In this document: piece after piece, positions 1-8,024 of the stretch
Numbering within the stretch: the first letter of the stretch is position 1
How the letters are laid out: every line of letters starts with the position of its first letter
Assembly: GCA_025356635.1 (NCBI GenBank)
Contig: JANXRY010000122.1
Location: 1 to 32,234, forward strand
DNA: 32,234 bases
Reading direction: 5' to 3'
Source: Gammaproteobacteria bacterium
GTDB lineage: Bacteria; Pseudomonadota; Gammaproteobacteria; Xanthomonadales; Xanthomonadaceae
Notes under the pieces: model-generated
Database searches by the model: none
Seen by the model: only the letters and a program-made list of their open reading frames with translations
What the model was told of the DNA's origin: nothing
Program-made: the position numbers and the translations under genes

Positions 1-2316
1 CAGCGGCGTCCCGCCGCTGTCCTTGGCTTCCTCCTGATAGCGATTGCCCGAGTTGTCGAGGGCGTAGTGCAGCTTGTTGTCCAGGGCATCGGTGATGTCG
101 GTCAGGCGATGGGCATTGTCATAGGTAAAGGTCACGAAGGACCCGTCGGCTTGGGTGACTTTCGACAACAGACCGGTCGGGAAGTAGTCGAACAGCGTCG
201 TCACGTTGTCGGCAGGAATCACGCCGCGAATCGTGCGCGATTTGAACCAGCCTCGCGGCCAATAGGCCAGGTCGGTGATGACGCCGGTGCCATCCTTGAC
301 CGAGAGCACACGGCCGGCGCCGTCGTAGGCGAGGACTTCGGTCACCTGACCCAAGGCGTTGGTGACCTTCCACAGGTCGCCCTTGCGGTGCGGGCAGGCG
401 GTCGGTGCCGAGGCGCAGGTCGAGTCGTCGGCTTGGTAGTAGGTGAAATTCGTTGTGTCGGGCACGTCCGTGCGTGGCCCATCCGTACTCAGGGGCAGGC
501 CGACCAGCGGACAGGTCCCCGCCGATACATCGGCGGCTTCGCAATACGAGGCACGCGACTGGCGAACGCCGGCCGGGGCATTGGCAGCGCTGCCGCAAAC
601 ATAGGTGCTTGCGCCGGTAACGCTCGTGTCGGCGACGCAGGCGGCGGTCGCCTGGCCGCGCGCATTGTAGGCAAAGGTTCGGCGTTGTCCCGGAATGTCG
701 ATCTGCATCGGCACGCGTTGATTGACGTCCCAGATCCGCGTTTCGACCTGCTCCAGGGGCGTGGCCTTGGCACGAATGACTTTCGTCAGCAACTGATTGG
801 CATCGAAATCGTAGTCAGTGATAACGCCTGTCGGATCGGTCTTGAGATCGACCTGCCCCAAGCTGTCGAAAGTAAAGCTCGTCGTGCGCGCATTGACGCC
901 GGCGCCGCTGAGCGTATGCGCGGTCATGCGCGGGCGCCCGTAGACCACGCGGTAGTCGCGCCGATCGGTCAAGCCTGATGGCAACGTGACGGTCGTGGAC
1001 GACACATTCGAATCCGGTGCGGCATTGGTGTACTGCGCCGTGACCGTGTCGACTCCCCCGGCCAGGTACGTGCTCGTTGCCTGCTGCGACGCATTATAAA
1101 TCGTGGACGAATAGCGAACTCCCGCTTCATCGGTTACGCCGGTCAAATTGTGCCAATTGGGCGTCGCGACGTAGCCGGACTCGCCATACGTATAGCTCAC
1201 AGACCCGCCGTCGGGGTAGTCGACACGCGCGAGATTGGCGGCGACGTAGAGCGTGTTGTCGTAAGTAAAAAGGATCGATTGGCCATCGGGCAGGTCCAGA
1301 CTGGTGATCAGCCCGATGGAGCCGTAGTGAAAGCGCAACATCCGCCCGGTCGGATCCGTCACTGTGGTCAAATGACCGTCAACGTCATAGGCCAGGGTTT
1401 GGGTCAGGCCTGCGCGATTCGTCCAACTTACCAGCCGACCATCGGCGCGATACACCTCGGTCTCGCCATCGAATTGGCGCTCCCAGACCGTGTTCCCCGA
1501 CGTATCGGTGTACGTTACAAGTTTGGCGAGGACGCCTGGATCGGCCAGGAAACCAGACCCGGGAACATTCACAAACCGCTCGGTGTTACCGCTTGGGCGC
1601 AGAAACAGTGCGACTCCAGAAACAGGTAACGACACAAGGGTCCGCGAATAGGCGTGTCGACGACTCACCCCGAGCGTATTTTCGGGCGATGTGTAGTCCG
1701 TGAAACGGCTGTTGTAGGTCCAGGTAAACTCCAGCGGAAACGGGCCGTCGCCACGAAACTCGGTCTTGGTCTCATATTTGTTGCCAGTCCCGACATTGAT
1801 TGGATCGCCACAACCCTTGTCGGGAGCCGCCGGGCAAATGCCATTCTTGGCATTGTCGATGGTGCTCGGCGGCGGTGTCGGACAGACCTGGCCCGTAGGG
1901 CGGAAGATCACGTCGCCCACGAGGGATTGCTCGCGCGACGAATACTCGCAGCCCGACTGGCAAATCGTATTGCTGGAGGTGGCGCTGCTGGACTGCGTCA
2001 AGTCGGGTTCGTTGGCGCACGTCGGATACAACACTTTCCAGTCAAACGTACTCGCGCAACCATTGCATGCCGGTGTAATGTCCGACCAGTAGTAGTAGGC
2101 AGCCCCCTGTCCGCCGCCAAGGTCCGCAATTCTAATTCCGTTGCACACAGACGTGTAAGTCCGGCCACCCGCCTCAAACACACCCGCAGTGGCCGAACAG
2201 GCGGCGAATGCTTCGCCTTGGCTCGAATAAAAATAGTCGGTCGCGCGGACCTCTTTCGAGACCCCGAGGAGCAAGCACATGCAGATCGCAAAGCGAGCAG
2301 CAACGGTCACTGACAT
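1..2316 (-). CDS. Secreted RHS/YD-repeat protein (3' end beyond window)
   Basis: 772 codons are visible and the frame is open to the left edge, so the C-terminal part is missing. The start ATG at 2316-2314 opens a signal peptide with hydrophobic core CMCLLLGV and a likely cleavage after VRA. A TTG two codons upstream is an alternative start. Residues 25-168 hold ten cysteines, suggesting a disulfide-bonded extracytoplasmic region. At about residues 168-185 is GDPINVGTGNKYETKTEF, typical of the DUF6531 entry module of RHS proteins. From about residue 290 onward come YD-like repeats such as TQTLAYDVDGHLTTVTDP, ILFTYDN, SYTYGESG and FVTFTYDNAHRLTDITDA. RHS proteins form hollow beta-shells that often enclose a variable C-terminal toxin or adhesin tip. 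That tip and any immunity gene would lie outside the window. The family is certain from the repeats; the cargo and role are unknown. Confidence 0.88.
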   Translation of the reverse strand, partial: MSVTVAARFAICMCLLLGVSKEVRATDYFYSSQGEAFAACSATAGVFEAGGRTYTSVCNGIRIADLGGGQGAAYYYWSDITPACNGCASTFDWKVLYPTCANEPDLTQSSSATSSNTICQSGCEYSSREQSLVGDVIFRPTGQVCPTPPPSTIDNAKNGICPAAPDKGCGDPINVGTGNKYETKTEFRGDGPFPLEFTWTYNSRFTDYTSPENTLGVSRRHAYSRTLVSLPVSGVALFLRPSGNTERFVNVPGSGFLADPGVLAKLVTYTDTSGNTVWERQFDGETEVYRADGRLVSWTNRAGLTQTLAYDVDGHLTTVTDPTGRMLRFHYGSIGLITSLDLPDGQSILFTYDNTLYVAANLARVDYPDGGSVSYTYGESGYVATPNWHNLTGVTDEAGVRYSSTIYNASQQATSTYLAGGVDTVTAQYTNAAPDSNVSSTTVTLPSGLTDRRDYRVVYGRPRMTAHTLSGAGVNARTTSFTFDSLGQVDLKTDPTGVITDYDFDANQLLTKVIRAKATPLEQVETRIWDVNQRVPMQIDIPGQRRTFAYNARGQATAACVADTSVTGASTYVCGSAANAPAGVRQSRASYCEAADVSAGTCPLVGLPLSTDGPRTDVPDTTNFTYYQADDSTCASAPTACPHRKGDLWKVTNALGQVTEVLAYDGAGRVLSVKDGTGVITDLAYWPRGWFKSRTIRGVIPADNVTTLFDYFPTGLLSKVTQADGSFVTFTYDNAHRLTDITDALDNKLHYALDNSGNRYQEEAKDSGGTPL

Positions 2317-2421
2317 TTTCAAAGCGGCAAGCCTCGGGTTGGCTGCCCTGTCCCAGGGCAAGATAGGAGTCGGATGGCTGGAGGTGACCCAGGGCGCGGA
2401 AATCCCTTTCGCGATGGGCCG

Positions 2422-2449
2422 ATTTTACTTGAATTCCATCACAATTCAA
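2422..2449 (-). promoter_or_regulatory. Putative sigma70 promoter of the RHS gene with an overlapping inverted repeat
   Basis: On the minus strand, TTGAAT (2449-2444) and TAAAAT (2427-2422) are separated by 16 nt, a fair -35/-10 pair. A start near 2415 would leave a leader of about 100 nt. A perfect inverted repeat, TTGAATT and AATTCAA with a 7-nt spacer (2429-2449), covers the -35 box and the spacer. It could be a repressor operator. The match is by eye only. Confidence 0.45.
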
Positions 2450-2480
2450 ATGACGGAGGGCCGCCCCGGACCGATAGCAG

Positions 2481-3842
2481 TCAATCCACGTACACGGTCT
2501 TGATGTTCATGAACTCGTGGATGCCGTGCTCGGCCAGTTCGCGGCCGAAGCCCGACGACTTCGTGCCTCCGAACGGCAGCCGCACGTCGCTGCGCACCAA
2601 CGAATTGACGAAAGTCGCGCCGGCCTTGATTTGCCGCGCCACGTGTTCGCCGCGCGCCTTGTCTTTCGTCCAGACGCTGGCGCCAAGTCCGAACAGGGTG
2701 TCGTTGGCGACATGCACGGCTTCGGCCTCGTCCTTGACCCGGATGATGCTGGCGACCGGGCCAAACAGCTCTTCGCTGTAAGCCGGCATGCCCGGTTTGA
2801 CGTTGTCCAGGATCGAGGCCGGATAGTGCGAGGCGCCGTCGCCCGGCACGCAGCCAATCAAGGGCTTCGCGCCAGCGGCGATGCTCTTCTGTACCTGACC
2901 ATGCAATTCGTCGCGCAAATCCGGGCGAACCATTGGCGCCAGGTTCGTGGCTGGATCATTCGGGTCGCCCACTTGCAGCTTTGCTGTGGCCTCGACAAAA
3001 CGGCGAACGAATTCATTGGCGATACCCTCAGTGACGATGAAGCGCTTGGCGGCGATGCAGGTCTGGCCGGCATTGCCGAAACGCGATGACAGCGCAATCG
3101 GCAGTGCCTTGTCGAGGTCGGCATCGTCGAGCACCACGAACGGATCGCTGCCGCCGAGCTCCATCACGCACTTCTTCAGGTTGGCGCCGGCGGTGGCGGC
3201 GACCGAACGCCCGGCCTTTTCGCTGCCGGTCAGGGTCACGGCGTGCACGCGCGGATCGGCGATCACTTTCGCGGCCATGGCGTTGTCGATATGCAGCACG
3301 CCGAACACGCCCGCCGGAATTCCCGCTAGATCGAGCATTTCGGCGATGGCGTCGGCGCAACGCGGCACGTTGGTGGCATGCTTGAGTAGCGCGACATTAC
3401 CCGCCATCAGACCCGGCGCGAGGAAACGGAACACCTGCCAGATCGGAAAATTCCACGGCATCACCGCGAACACGCAACCCAGCGGCTCATAGGTGACGTA
3501 ACTGCACGATGCCTCGGTGGCAATCGCGTGGTCGCGCAAATAGTCGATGGCATGGCTGGCGTAGTACTCGCAGGCGCCTGCGGATTTTTCAATCTCGGCC
3601 AGGGCTTCGCGCGTCAGCTTGCCCATCTCCGCCGACATGATGCCGGCGATGCGGTCGCGGTGCTCGCGCAAGGCGACGGCAACGCGACGCAGGTGGTCGG
3701 CACGCTGCTCCAACAACAAGCCAGACCACGCCGGAAACGCAGCGGCCGAGCGCGCCAGGACTGCTTCCACTTCGGCACCGGCCAAGTAGTTGTAACGGTA
3801 ATCGACCTGGCCGGTCCAGGGGTTGGTGATTTCTACGCTCAT
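2481..3842 (-). CDS. Aldehyde dehydrogenase, probable NAD(P)-dependent succinate-semialdehyde dehydrogenase
   Basis: 453 residues, the normal length for the short ALDH branch (Sad/YneI-like, starting near NPWTG). It would oxidise succinic semialdehyde, the end product of putrescine/GABA breakdown, to succinate. The full catalytic set is visible: PWNFPIWQ near residue 130, LTGSEKAG near 204, the general base Glu228 in MELGGSDPF, and the nucleophile Cys262 in GNAGQTC. ELFGP and PFGGTKSSGFGRE follow near the C-terminus. The ATG at 3842 has only a weak upstream purine stretch. It is 7 bp downstream of potI on the same strand, so it is probably the last gene of the leftward polyamine operon. Because no separate PuuC-type enzyme is present, it could instead or also oxidise gamma-glutamyl-gamma-aminobutyraldehyde. 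The family is certain; the exact substrate is inferred. Confidence 0.85.
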   Translation of the reverse strand: MSVEITNPWTGQVDYRYNYLAGAEVEAVLARSAAAFPAWSGLLLEQRADHLRRVAVALREHRDRIAGIMSAEMGKLTREALAEIEKSAGACEYYASHAIDYLRDHAIATEASCSYVTYEPLGCVFAVMPWNFPIWQVFRFLAPGLMAGNVALLKHATNVPRCADAIAEMLDLAGIPAGVFGVLHIDNAMAAKVIADPRVHAVTLTGSEKAGRSVAATAGANLKKCVMELGGSDPFVVLDDADLDKALPIALSSRFGNAGQTCIAAKRFIVTEGIANEFVRRFVEATAKLQVGDPNDPATNLAPMVRPDLRDELHGQVQKSIAAGAKPLIGCVPGDGASHYPASILDNVKPGMPAYSEELFGPVASIIRVKDEAEAVHVANDTLFGLGASVWTKDKARGEHVARQIKAGATFVNSLVRSDVRLPFGGTKSSGFGRELAEHGIHEFMNIKTVYVD

Positions 3843-3849
3843 TGGAATC

Positions 3850-4677
3850 TCAGCCTTGTTGCAGGGCCATCTGCATGTCGAGTTGACGGCGTTTTTCGTC
3901 GCGGGCCATCAACCACCAGGCCACGGTCGCAGCGACGGAAACAGTGAGGATCATGAGCGTGGCGAGCGCGTTTATTTTTGGACTCAAGCCTAGTCGTACC
4001 GACGAAAACACTTTCATCGGCAAGGTCGTGGACGAAGGGCCGGAAGCGAAGCTGGCTACCACCAGGTCGTCGATCGACAAGGTGAAAGCGAGCAGCCAGC
4101 CGGAAACCAGCGCTGGCATGATGATCGGCAGGGTGATCAGGAAAAAAACCTTGACTCGATTGGCACCGAGGTCCATCGCCGCTTCCTCGATCGACTTGTC
4201 GAGCTCGCCAAGACGCGAAGACACGACAACAGCAACGAACGCCATGCAGAATGTAACGTGTGCGATCCAGATCGTCATCATGCCGCGGTCCACGCCCATG
4301 GCGACGAACAGCAACAGGATCGAAAGGCCGGTGATCACTTCCGGCATCACCAAGGGCGCGGTGATCAACGCACCCAAGAGGGTCTTGCCCCGGAACGGCC
4401 GGAATCGGGTCATCACCATCGACGCTACCGTGGCCAGTACCACCGATGTCGTGGCCGTGTAGAACGCAATCCGGATACTGACCCAGGCTGCCTCCATGAT
4501 CCCGGCATCGGCGAACAGTTCGCCATACCACTTGAGCGAAAATCCGGCCCAGACGGTGACCAGCTTGGATGCGTTGAACGAATAGACGATCAAGCTGAGG
4601 ATGGGGGCATACAGGAAGACGAAGCCCAGCCCGAGCATCGTCTTTAACAAGGGCGATAGTCCGGAGCGCTGGTTCAC
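3850..4677 (-). CDS. potI: Putrescine ABC transporter, inner-membrane permease PotI
   Basis: 275 residues with about six hydrophobic segments. The binding-protein-dependent transport signature is visible as EEAAMDLGANRVKVFFLITLP, the cytoplasmic EAA loop that docks on the ATPase. It pairs with PotH to form the membrane channel for putrescine. The start is GTG at 4677; no in-frame ATG lies closer than residue 14, and the product from GTG has the expected N-terminal helix (LGLGFVFLYAPILSLIVYSF). The stop of potH lies 10 bp upstream, so translation is probably coupled. Gene order potF-potG-potH-potI matches the E. coli potFGHI operon, which supports the subunit assignment over PotC. Confidence 0.92.
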   Translation of the reverse strand: MNQRSGLSPLLKTMLGLGFVFLYAPILSLIVYSFNASKLVTVWAGFSLKWYGELFADAGIMEAAWVSIRIAFYTATTSVVLATVASMVMTRFRPFRGKTLLGALITAPLVMPEVITGLSILLLFVAMGVDRGMMTIWIAHVTFCMAFVAVVVSSRLGELDKSIEEAAMDLGANRVKVFFLITLPIIMPALVSGWLLAFTLSIDDLVVASFASGPSSTTLPMKVFSSVRLGLSPKINALATLMILTVSVAATVAWWLMARDEKRRQLDMQMALQQG

Positions 4678-4687
4678 ATCGAGATAC

Positions 4688-5596
4688 TCATGTCAGCTTG
4701 CTCTCCAGTTCCTTGGATTCGTAGTGATGGAAGACCATGATCGGAACCAGCAGCAGCAAGAGCATGACCGTGGCCACCGCCGAGGCCACCGGCCAATCGC
4801 GATTGTTGAAGAATTCATCCCAGATCACTTTGCCGATCATCAGTGTATCCGGGCCGCCGAGCAGCTCTGGAATCACGAACTCGCCCACCGCAGGAATCAA
4901 TACCAGCATCGAGCCGGCGATGATGCCGGCACGCGACATCGGCAGGGTTATTTTCAAAAACACCTTCCACGGTTTAGCGCCGAGATCGTACGCCGCCTCC
5001 AGCAAACGCAGATCCAGTTTCACCAAGTTGGTGTACAGCGGCAGCACCATGAACGGCAGGTAGGCGTAAACAATACCGATGTAGATGGCCACATTGGTAT
5101 GCAGGATTTGCAGTGGCTCATGGATCACGCCGATCCAGATCAGGAAATTGTTGAGCAGGCCGTTATTCTTGAGGATGCCGATCCAGGCGTAGATCCGGAT
5201 CAGAAATGAAGTCCATGAGGGAAGAATGACCAGCATCAACGCGACATTGCGGGTGGCCGCCGGCATTCGCGCAATCGCATACGCCATGGGATAACCGATC
5301 AGCAGGCACAGCAAGGTCGAGATGAACGCGATCTTCAACGAACTCAAGTAGGAGCTGTAATACAGGCTATCGGTGAGCAGGAACAGATAATTGCTGATGT
5401 TCAGCGTTACCGTCAGGTCCTTGCCGGTCCAGTTGACCAGGTTGGAATACGGCGGCATCGCGATCAGCGAATGGGTGAACGATATCTTCAACGCGATCGC
5501 GAACGGGATGGCGAAAAACAGCAGCAGCCAGATATAGGGCGGCGCGATCACCAGCCAGCGCGGCCCGGGCATCATGCGTCGCAGCCAGGCGTTCAT
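4688..5596 (-). CDS. potH: Putrescine ABC transporter, inner-membrane permease PotH
   Basis: 302 residues. An N-terminal membrane anchor (WLVIAPPYIWLLLFFAIPF) is followed by a periplasmic stretch and a five-helix permease core carrying the EAA loop LEAAYDLGAKPWKVFLKITLP. It ends in a last helix and a polar tail. It forms the heterodimeric channel with PotI. The ATG at 5596 overlaps the potG stop in an ATGA arrangement, indicating translational coupling. The periplasmic loop and length agree with PotH/PotB family permeases. The neighbouring PotF and PotG make putrescine a more likely substrate than spermidine. Confidence 0.93.
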   Translation of the reverse strand: MNAWLRRMMPGPRWLVIAPPYIWLLLFFAIPFAIALKISFTHSLIAMPPYSNLVNWTGKDLTVTLNISNYLFLLTDSLYYSSYLSSLKIAFISTLLCLLIGYPMAYAIARMPAATRNVALMLVILPSWTSFLIRIYAWIGILKNNGLLNNFLIWIGVIHEPLQILHTNVAIYIGIVYAYLPFMVLPLYTNLVKLDLRLLEAAYDLGAKPWKVFLKITLPMSRAGIIAGSMLVLIPAVGEFVIPELLGGPDTLMIGKVIWDEFFNNRDWPVASAVATVMLLLLLVPIMVFHHYESKELESKLT

Positions 5597-6759
5597 GAGG
5601 CCAGCACCACGCCTTCATTGTCGCCCCAGGAAATCCAGACCTGGTCGCCCCAGGTCATGCCTTCGCTGGCCCAGCGTTGTTGGTTGGCGAAGTTCGCCAT
5701 GAACTTGAACCCGCTGACCAGGCGGACATGGAACACAGAATGACTGCCGAAGTAGGCAATATCCTCGATCTTGCCGCTGACCTTGTTTCGATGCTGGGTC
5801 GGTTCTTCCTTGCTGATGAAAACTTTTTCCGGCCGAACCGCAAAGGCAACGCTCTGCCCTTCGAAACCCGACACGCCGTGGCCGACGTAGATGGCCGTGT
5901 CCAGCGCTGGCGAGCGGATGGTCACGTAGTCGGCGTGGTCGTCCTCGATCTTGCCCTCAAGCAGGTTCACCGAACCGATGAATTCGGCAGCGAACCGGGT
6001 GGTCGGCGCCTCGTAGATTTCGTCGGGCGTGCCGACCTGCACTATTCGCCCGGCATCCATGATCGCAATGCGATGTGCCATGGTCATCGCTTCTTCCTGA
6101 TCGTGGGTCACCATCACGCAGGTAACGCCCAAACGTTCGATGATATTGGCCAGCTCCAGTTGCATCTGCGAACGCAGCTTCTTGTCCAATGCGCCCATCG
6201 GTTCGTCGAGCAGCAGCAACTTCGGGCTCTTCGCCAAGCAACGCGCCAGTGCCACTCGTTGCTGCTGGCCACCGGAGAGCTGATGTGGTTTGCGTTTGGC
6301 GAATTTGGACATCTGCACGATGGTCAGCATTTCTGCGACCCGCTTGCTTATTTCGTCCTTCGAGTGCTTGTCCTGCTTCAGGCCGAAGGCGATGTTCTGC
6401 TCGACTGTCATGTGCGGAAACAAGGCGTACGACTGGAACATCATATTAACCGGCCGATCGTACGGCGGCAGTGGCGTCAGATCCTGACCGTCAACCAGGA
6501 CCTTGCCGCGAGTCGGCCGCTCGAAGCCGCCAAGTACGCGCAGCAAAGTGGACTTGCCGCAGCCCGAGGCACCAAGCAAGGCAAAGATTTCGCCCTTGCG
6601 GATGTTGAGCGTGACTTCATCAACAGCCACGAAGCCGTCGAATTCCTTGCGTACATTTTCCAGGCGTACATACGAATCTGCGCCAAGACGCTCGGCCTTT
6701 ACGGCCGGGCCGGTACCGCTGTTCGATGACGGCAGCACCGCCGCTGGTTCGGACGCCAT
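5593..6759 (-). CDS. potG: Putrescine ABC transporter ATPase PotG
   Basis: 388 residues. Walker A is GASGCGKST (63-71), the ABC signature is LSGGQQQRVALAR (from 161), and Walker B with catalytic Glu is LLLLDEP (181-187), followed by the D-loop GALD and the switch His in VTHDQEEAM. A C-terminal TOBE-type domain starts near residue 290, as in the PotA/PotG class. It hydrolyses ATP to drive putrescine import through PotH/PotI. The start ATG at 6759 is preceded by GGGA at good spacing. It is separated from potF by 51 bp that hold a terminator-like hairpin, so its expression is probably lower than that of potF. Confidence 0.94.
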   Translation of the reverse strand: MASEPAAVLPSSNSGTGPAVKAERLGADSYVRLENVRKEFDGFVAVDEVTLNIRKGEIFALLGASGCGKSTLLRVLGGFERPTRGKVLVDGQDLTPLPPYDRPVNMMFQSYALFPHMTVEQNIAFGLKQDKHSKDEISKRVAEMLTIVQMSKFAKRKPHQLSGGQQQRVALARCLAKSPKLLLLDEPMGALDKKLRSQMQLELANIIERLGVTCVMVTHDQEEAMTMAHRIAIMDAGRIVQVGTPDEIYEAPTTRFAAEFIGSVNLLEGKIEDDHADYVTIRSPALDTAIYVGHGVSGFEGQSVAFAVRPEKVFISKEEPTQHRNKVSGKIEDIAYFGSHSVFHVRLVSGFKFMANFANQQRWASEGMTWGDQVWISWGDNEGVVLAS

Positions 6760-6773
6760 GAGACGATTCCCGT

Positions 6774-6802
6774 AAAAAGGGGCAGAGCTAGCGCCCTGCC
6801 CC
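6774..6802 (-). terminator. Hairpin plus T-run between potF and potG (attenuator)
   Basis: Read on the minus strand, a perfect 7-bp stem, GGGGCAG and CTGCCCC with a 10-nt loop, is followed at once by TTTTT. This is the form of an intrinsic terminator. It lies inside the operon, 15 bases before the potG start codon. It would allow partial readthrough, giving more binding protein than transporter core. Confidence 0.65.
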
Positions 6803-6810
6803 GAAGTGAT

Positions 6811-7956
6811 TTACTTGCCAGTCTTGAGCTTGGTCCAGAACCTGGTGTAGATGCGATCGATATCTGCTGGCAGAACCGCGAAGGTGAAGAGTTTGTTCAT
6901 CATGTCCGGGGTCGGATAGACATTCGGGTTATCCAGAATTGCCTTGTCCACCAGTGGCGAAGCCGCCTTGTTGGCATTGGCGTACTGGACGTAATTGGTG
7001 ATGCTAGCCATGACGTCCGGACGCAGGATGTAGTTCAGGAACAAGTGCGCGTTGTTCGGATGCTTGGCATCCTTGGGGATGGCGATCATGTCGAACCACA
7101 TGGCGGCGCCTTCTTTCGGGATGTTGTACTTGATGACATTGCCGTTTTTGGCTTCCGCGGCGCGATTGGCGGCTTGGAACACGTCGCCCGACCAGCCAAC
7201 CGCCACGCAGATATCGCCGTTGGCCAGTTCGTTGATGTACTCGGAAGAATTGAATTCGGTGATGTAGGGGCGGATCTTTGTCAGCAAGGCCTCGCCCTTC
7301 TCGATCACCTTTTCGTCGAAACTGTTGGGGTCTTCACCGAGGTACTTCAGGGCAGCGGTCAGGATCTCCTGCGGCGTATCCAGGACGGCGACACCGCAGC
7401 CCTTGAGCCTGGAGATATTCTCCGGCTTGAAGATGAGATCCCAACTATCGACCGGCGCGTTTGGTCCGAGCGCTTTCCTGACCTTGGCCTCGTTGTAACC
7501 GATGCCGGTGGTGCCCCATTGCCAATTCAGCGCATAGGCGTTACCCGGATCGAGCTTGGCGATGCGCGCCATGATGTCCGGGTCGAGATTGCCGTAGTTG
7601 GTAAGCTTGGACTTGTCGAGTGGCTGGAAGACACCAGCCTGTACTTGCCGCGCGAGGTACTGCACCGACGGCACGACCAGATCGTAACCGGTATTGCCCG
7701 AGACCAGCTTGGCCTCGAGAATCTCGTTGCTGTCGAAGGTATCGTAGGTGACCTTGATGCCGGTCTCCTTCTCGAAATTGGCGATGGTGTCTTCGCCGAT
7801 GTAGTCGGACCAGTTGTAGATATTGAGGACTTTTTCCTCGGCCGCCGGCGCGGCGGGCGTGCCGGTCGTTGCGGTTTGCGTAGCCGCAGGCGGCGCCTGG
7901 TTGCAGGCCGCCAGTATTACCGTGGCGATGGTGAGACCCAAGGTACGAAGTTTCAT
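6811..7956 (-). CDS. potF: Putrescine-binding protein PotF, predicted lipoprotein
   Basis: 381 residues, solute-binding protein family 1. The first 17 residues form a lipoprotein signal ending in the lipobox LAAC with Cys18. An Ala/Thr/Pro-rich linker follows before the mature fold begins at LNIYNWSDYIGEDT. Residues aligned with E. coli PotF ligand contacts are kept: Trp49-Ser50-Asp51, Trp255 and Asp258 in GWSGDVFQA, and Asp289 in WFDM. The C-terminus TRFWTKLKTGK matches the family. It captures putrescine outside the inner membrane and delivers it to PotHI. The start ATG at 7956 has a strong GGAGGG ribosome site 6 nt upstream. The E. coli protein is a soluble periplasmic one, so the lipid anchor is a difference. 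Confidence 0.94.
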   Translation of the reverse strand: MKLRTLGLTIATVILAACNQAPPAATQTATTGTPAAPAAEEKVLNIYNWSDYIGEDTIANFEKETGIKVTYDTFDSNEILEAKLVSGNTGYDLVVPSVQYLARQVQAGVFQPLDKSKLTNYGNLDPDIMARIAKLDPGNAYALNWQWGTTGIGYNEAKVRKALGPNAPVDSWDLIFKPENISRLKGCGVAVLDTPQEILTAALKYLGEDPNSFDEKVIEKGEALLTKIRPYITEFNSSEYINELANGDICVAVGWSGDVFQAANRAAEAKNGNVIKYNIPKEGAAMWFDMIAIPKDAKHPNNAHLFLNYILRPDVMASITNYVQYANANKAASPLVDKAILDNPNVYPTPDMMNKLFTFAVLPADIDRIYTRFWTKLKTGK

Positions 7957-7988
7957 GACAACCCTCCAGTGATGAACGCTTGACCGAT

Positions 7989-8013
7989 CGGGCCATCATA
8001 CACAGCCGGCCCG
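7989..8013 (-). other. Inverted repeat in the spuC-potF gap
   Basis: CGGGCC and GGCCCG face each other across 13 nt, within the 68-bp gap between the aminotransferase stop and potF. No T-run follows on the minus strand, so it is not a standard terminator. It may be an mRNA-stabilising or processing hairpin ahead of potF. Its role is unproven. Confidence 0.3.
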
Positions 8014-8024
8014 GCATTGAAATA

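Noticed and set aside
67-978. 303-codon plus-strand frame opposite the RHS gene
   Set aside because: The minus strand gives uninterrupted YD repeats through this region, and the plus-strand translation is Gly/Arg/Ala-rich without motifs.
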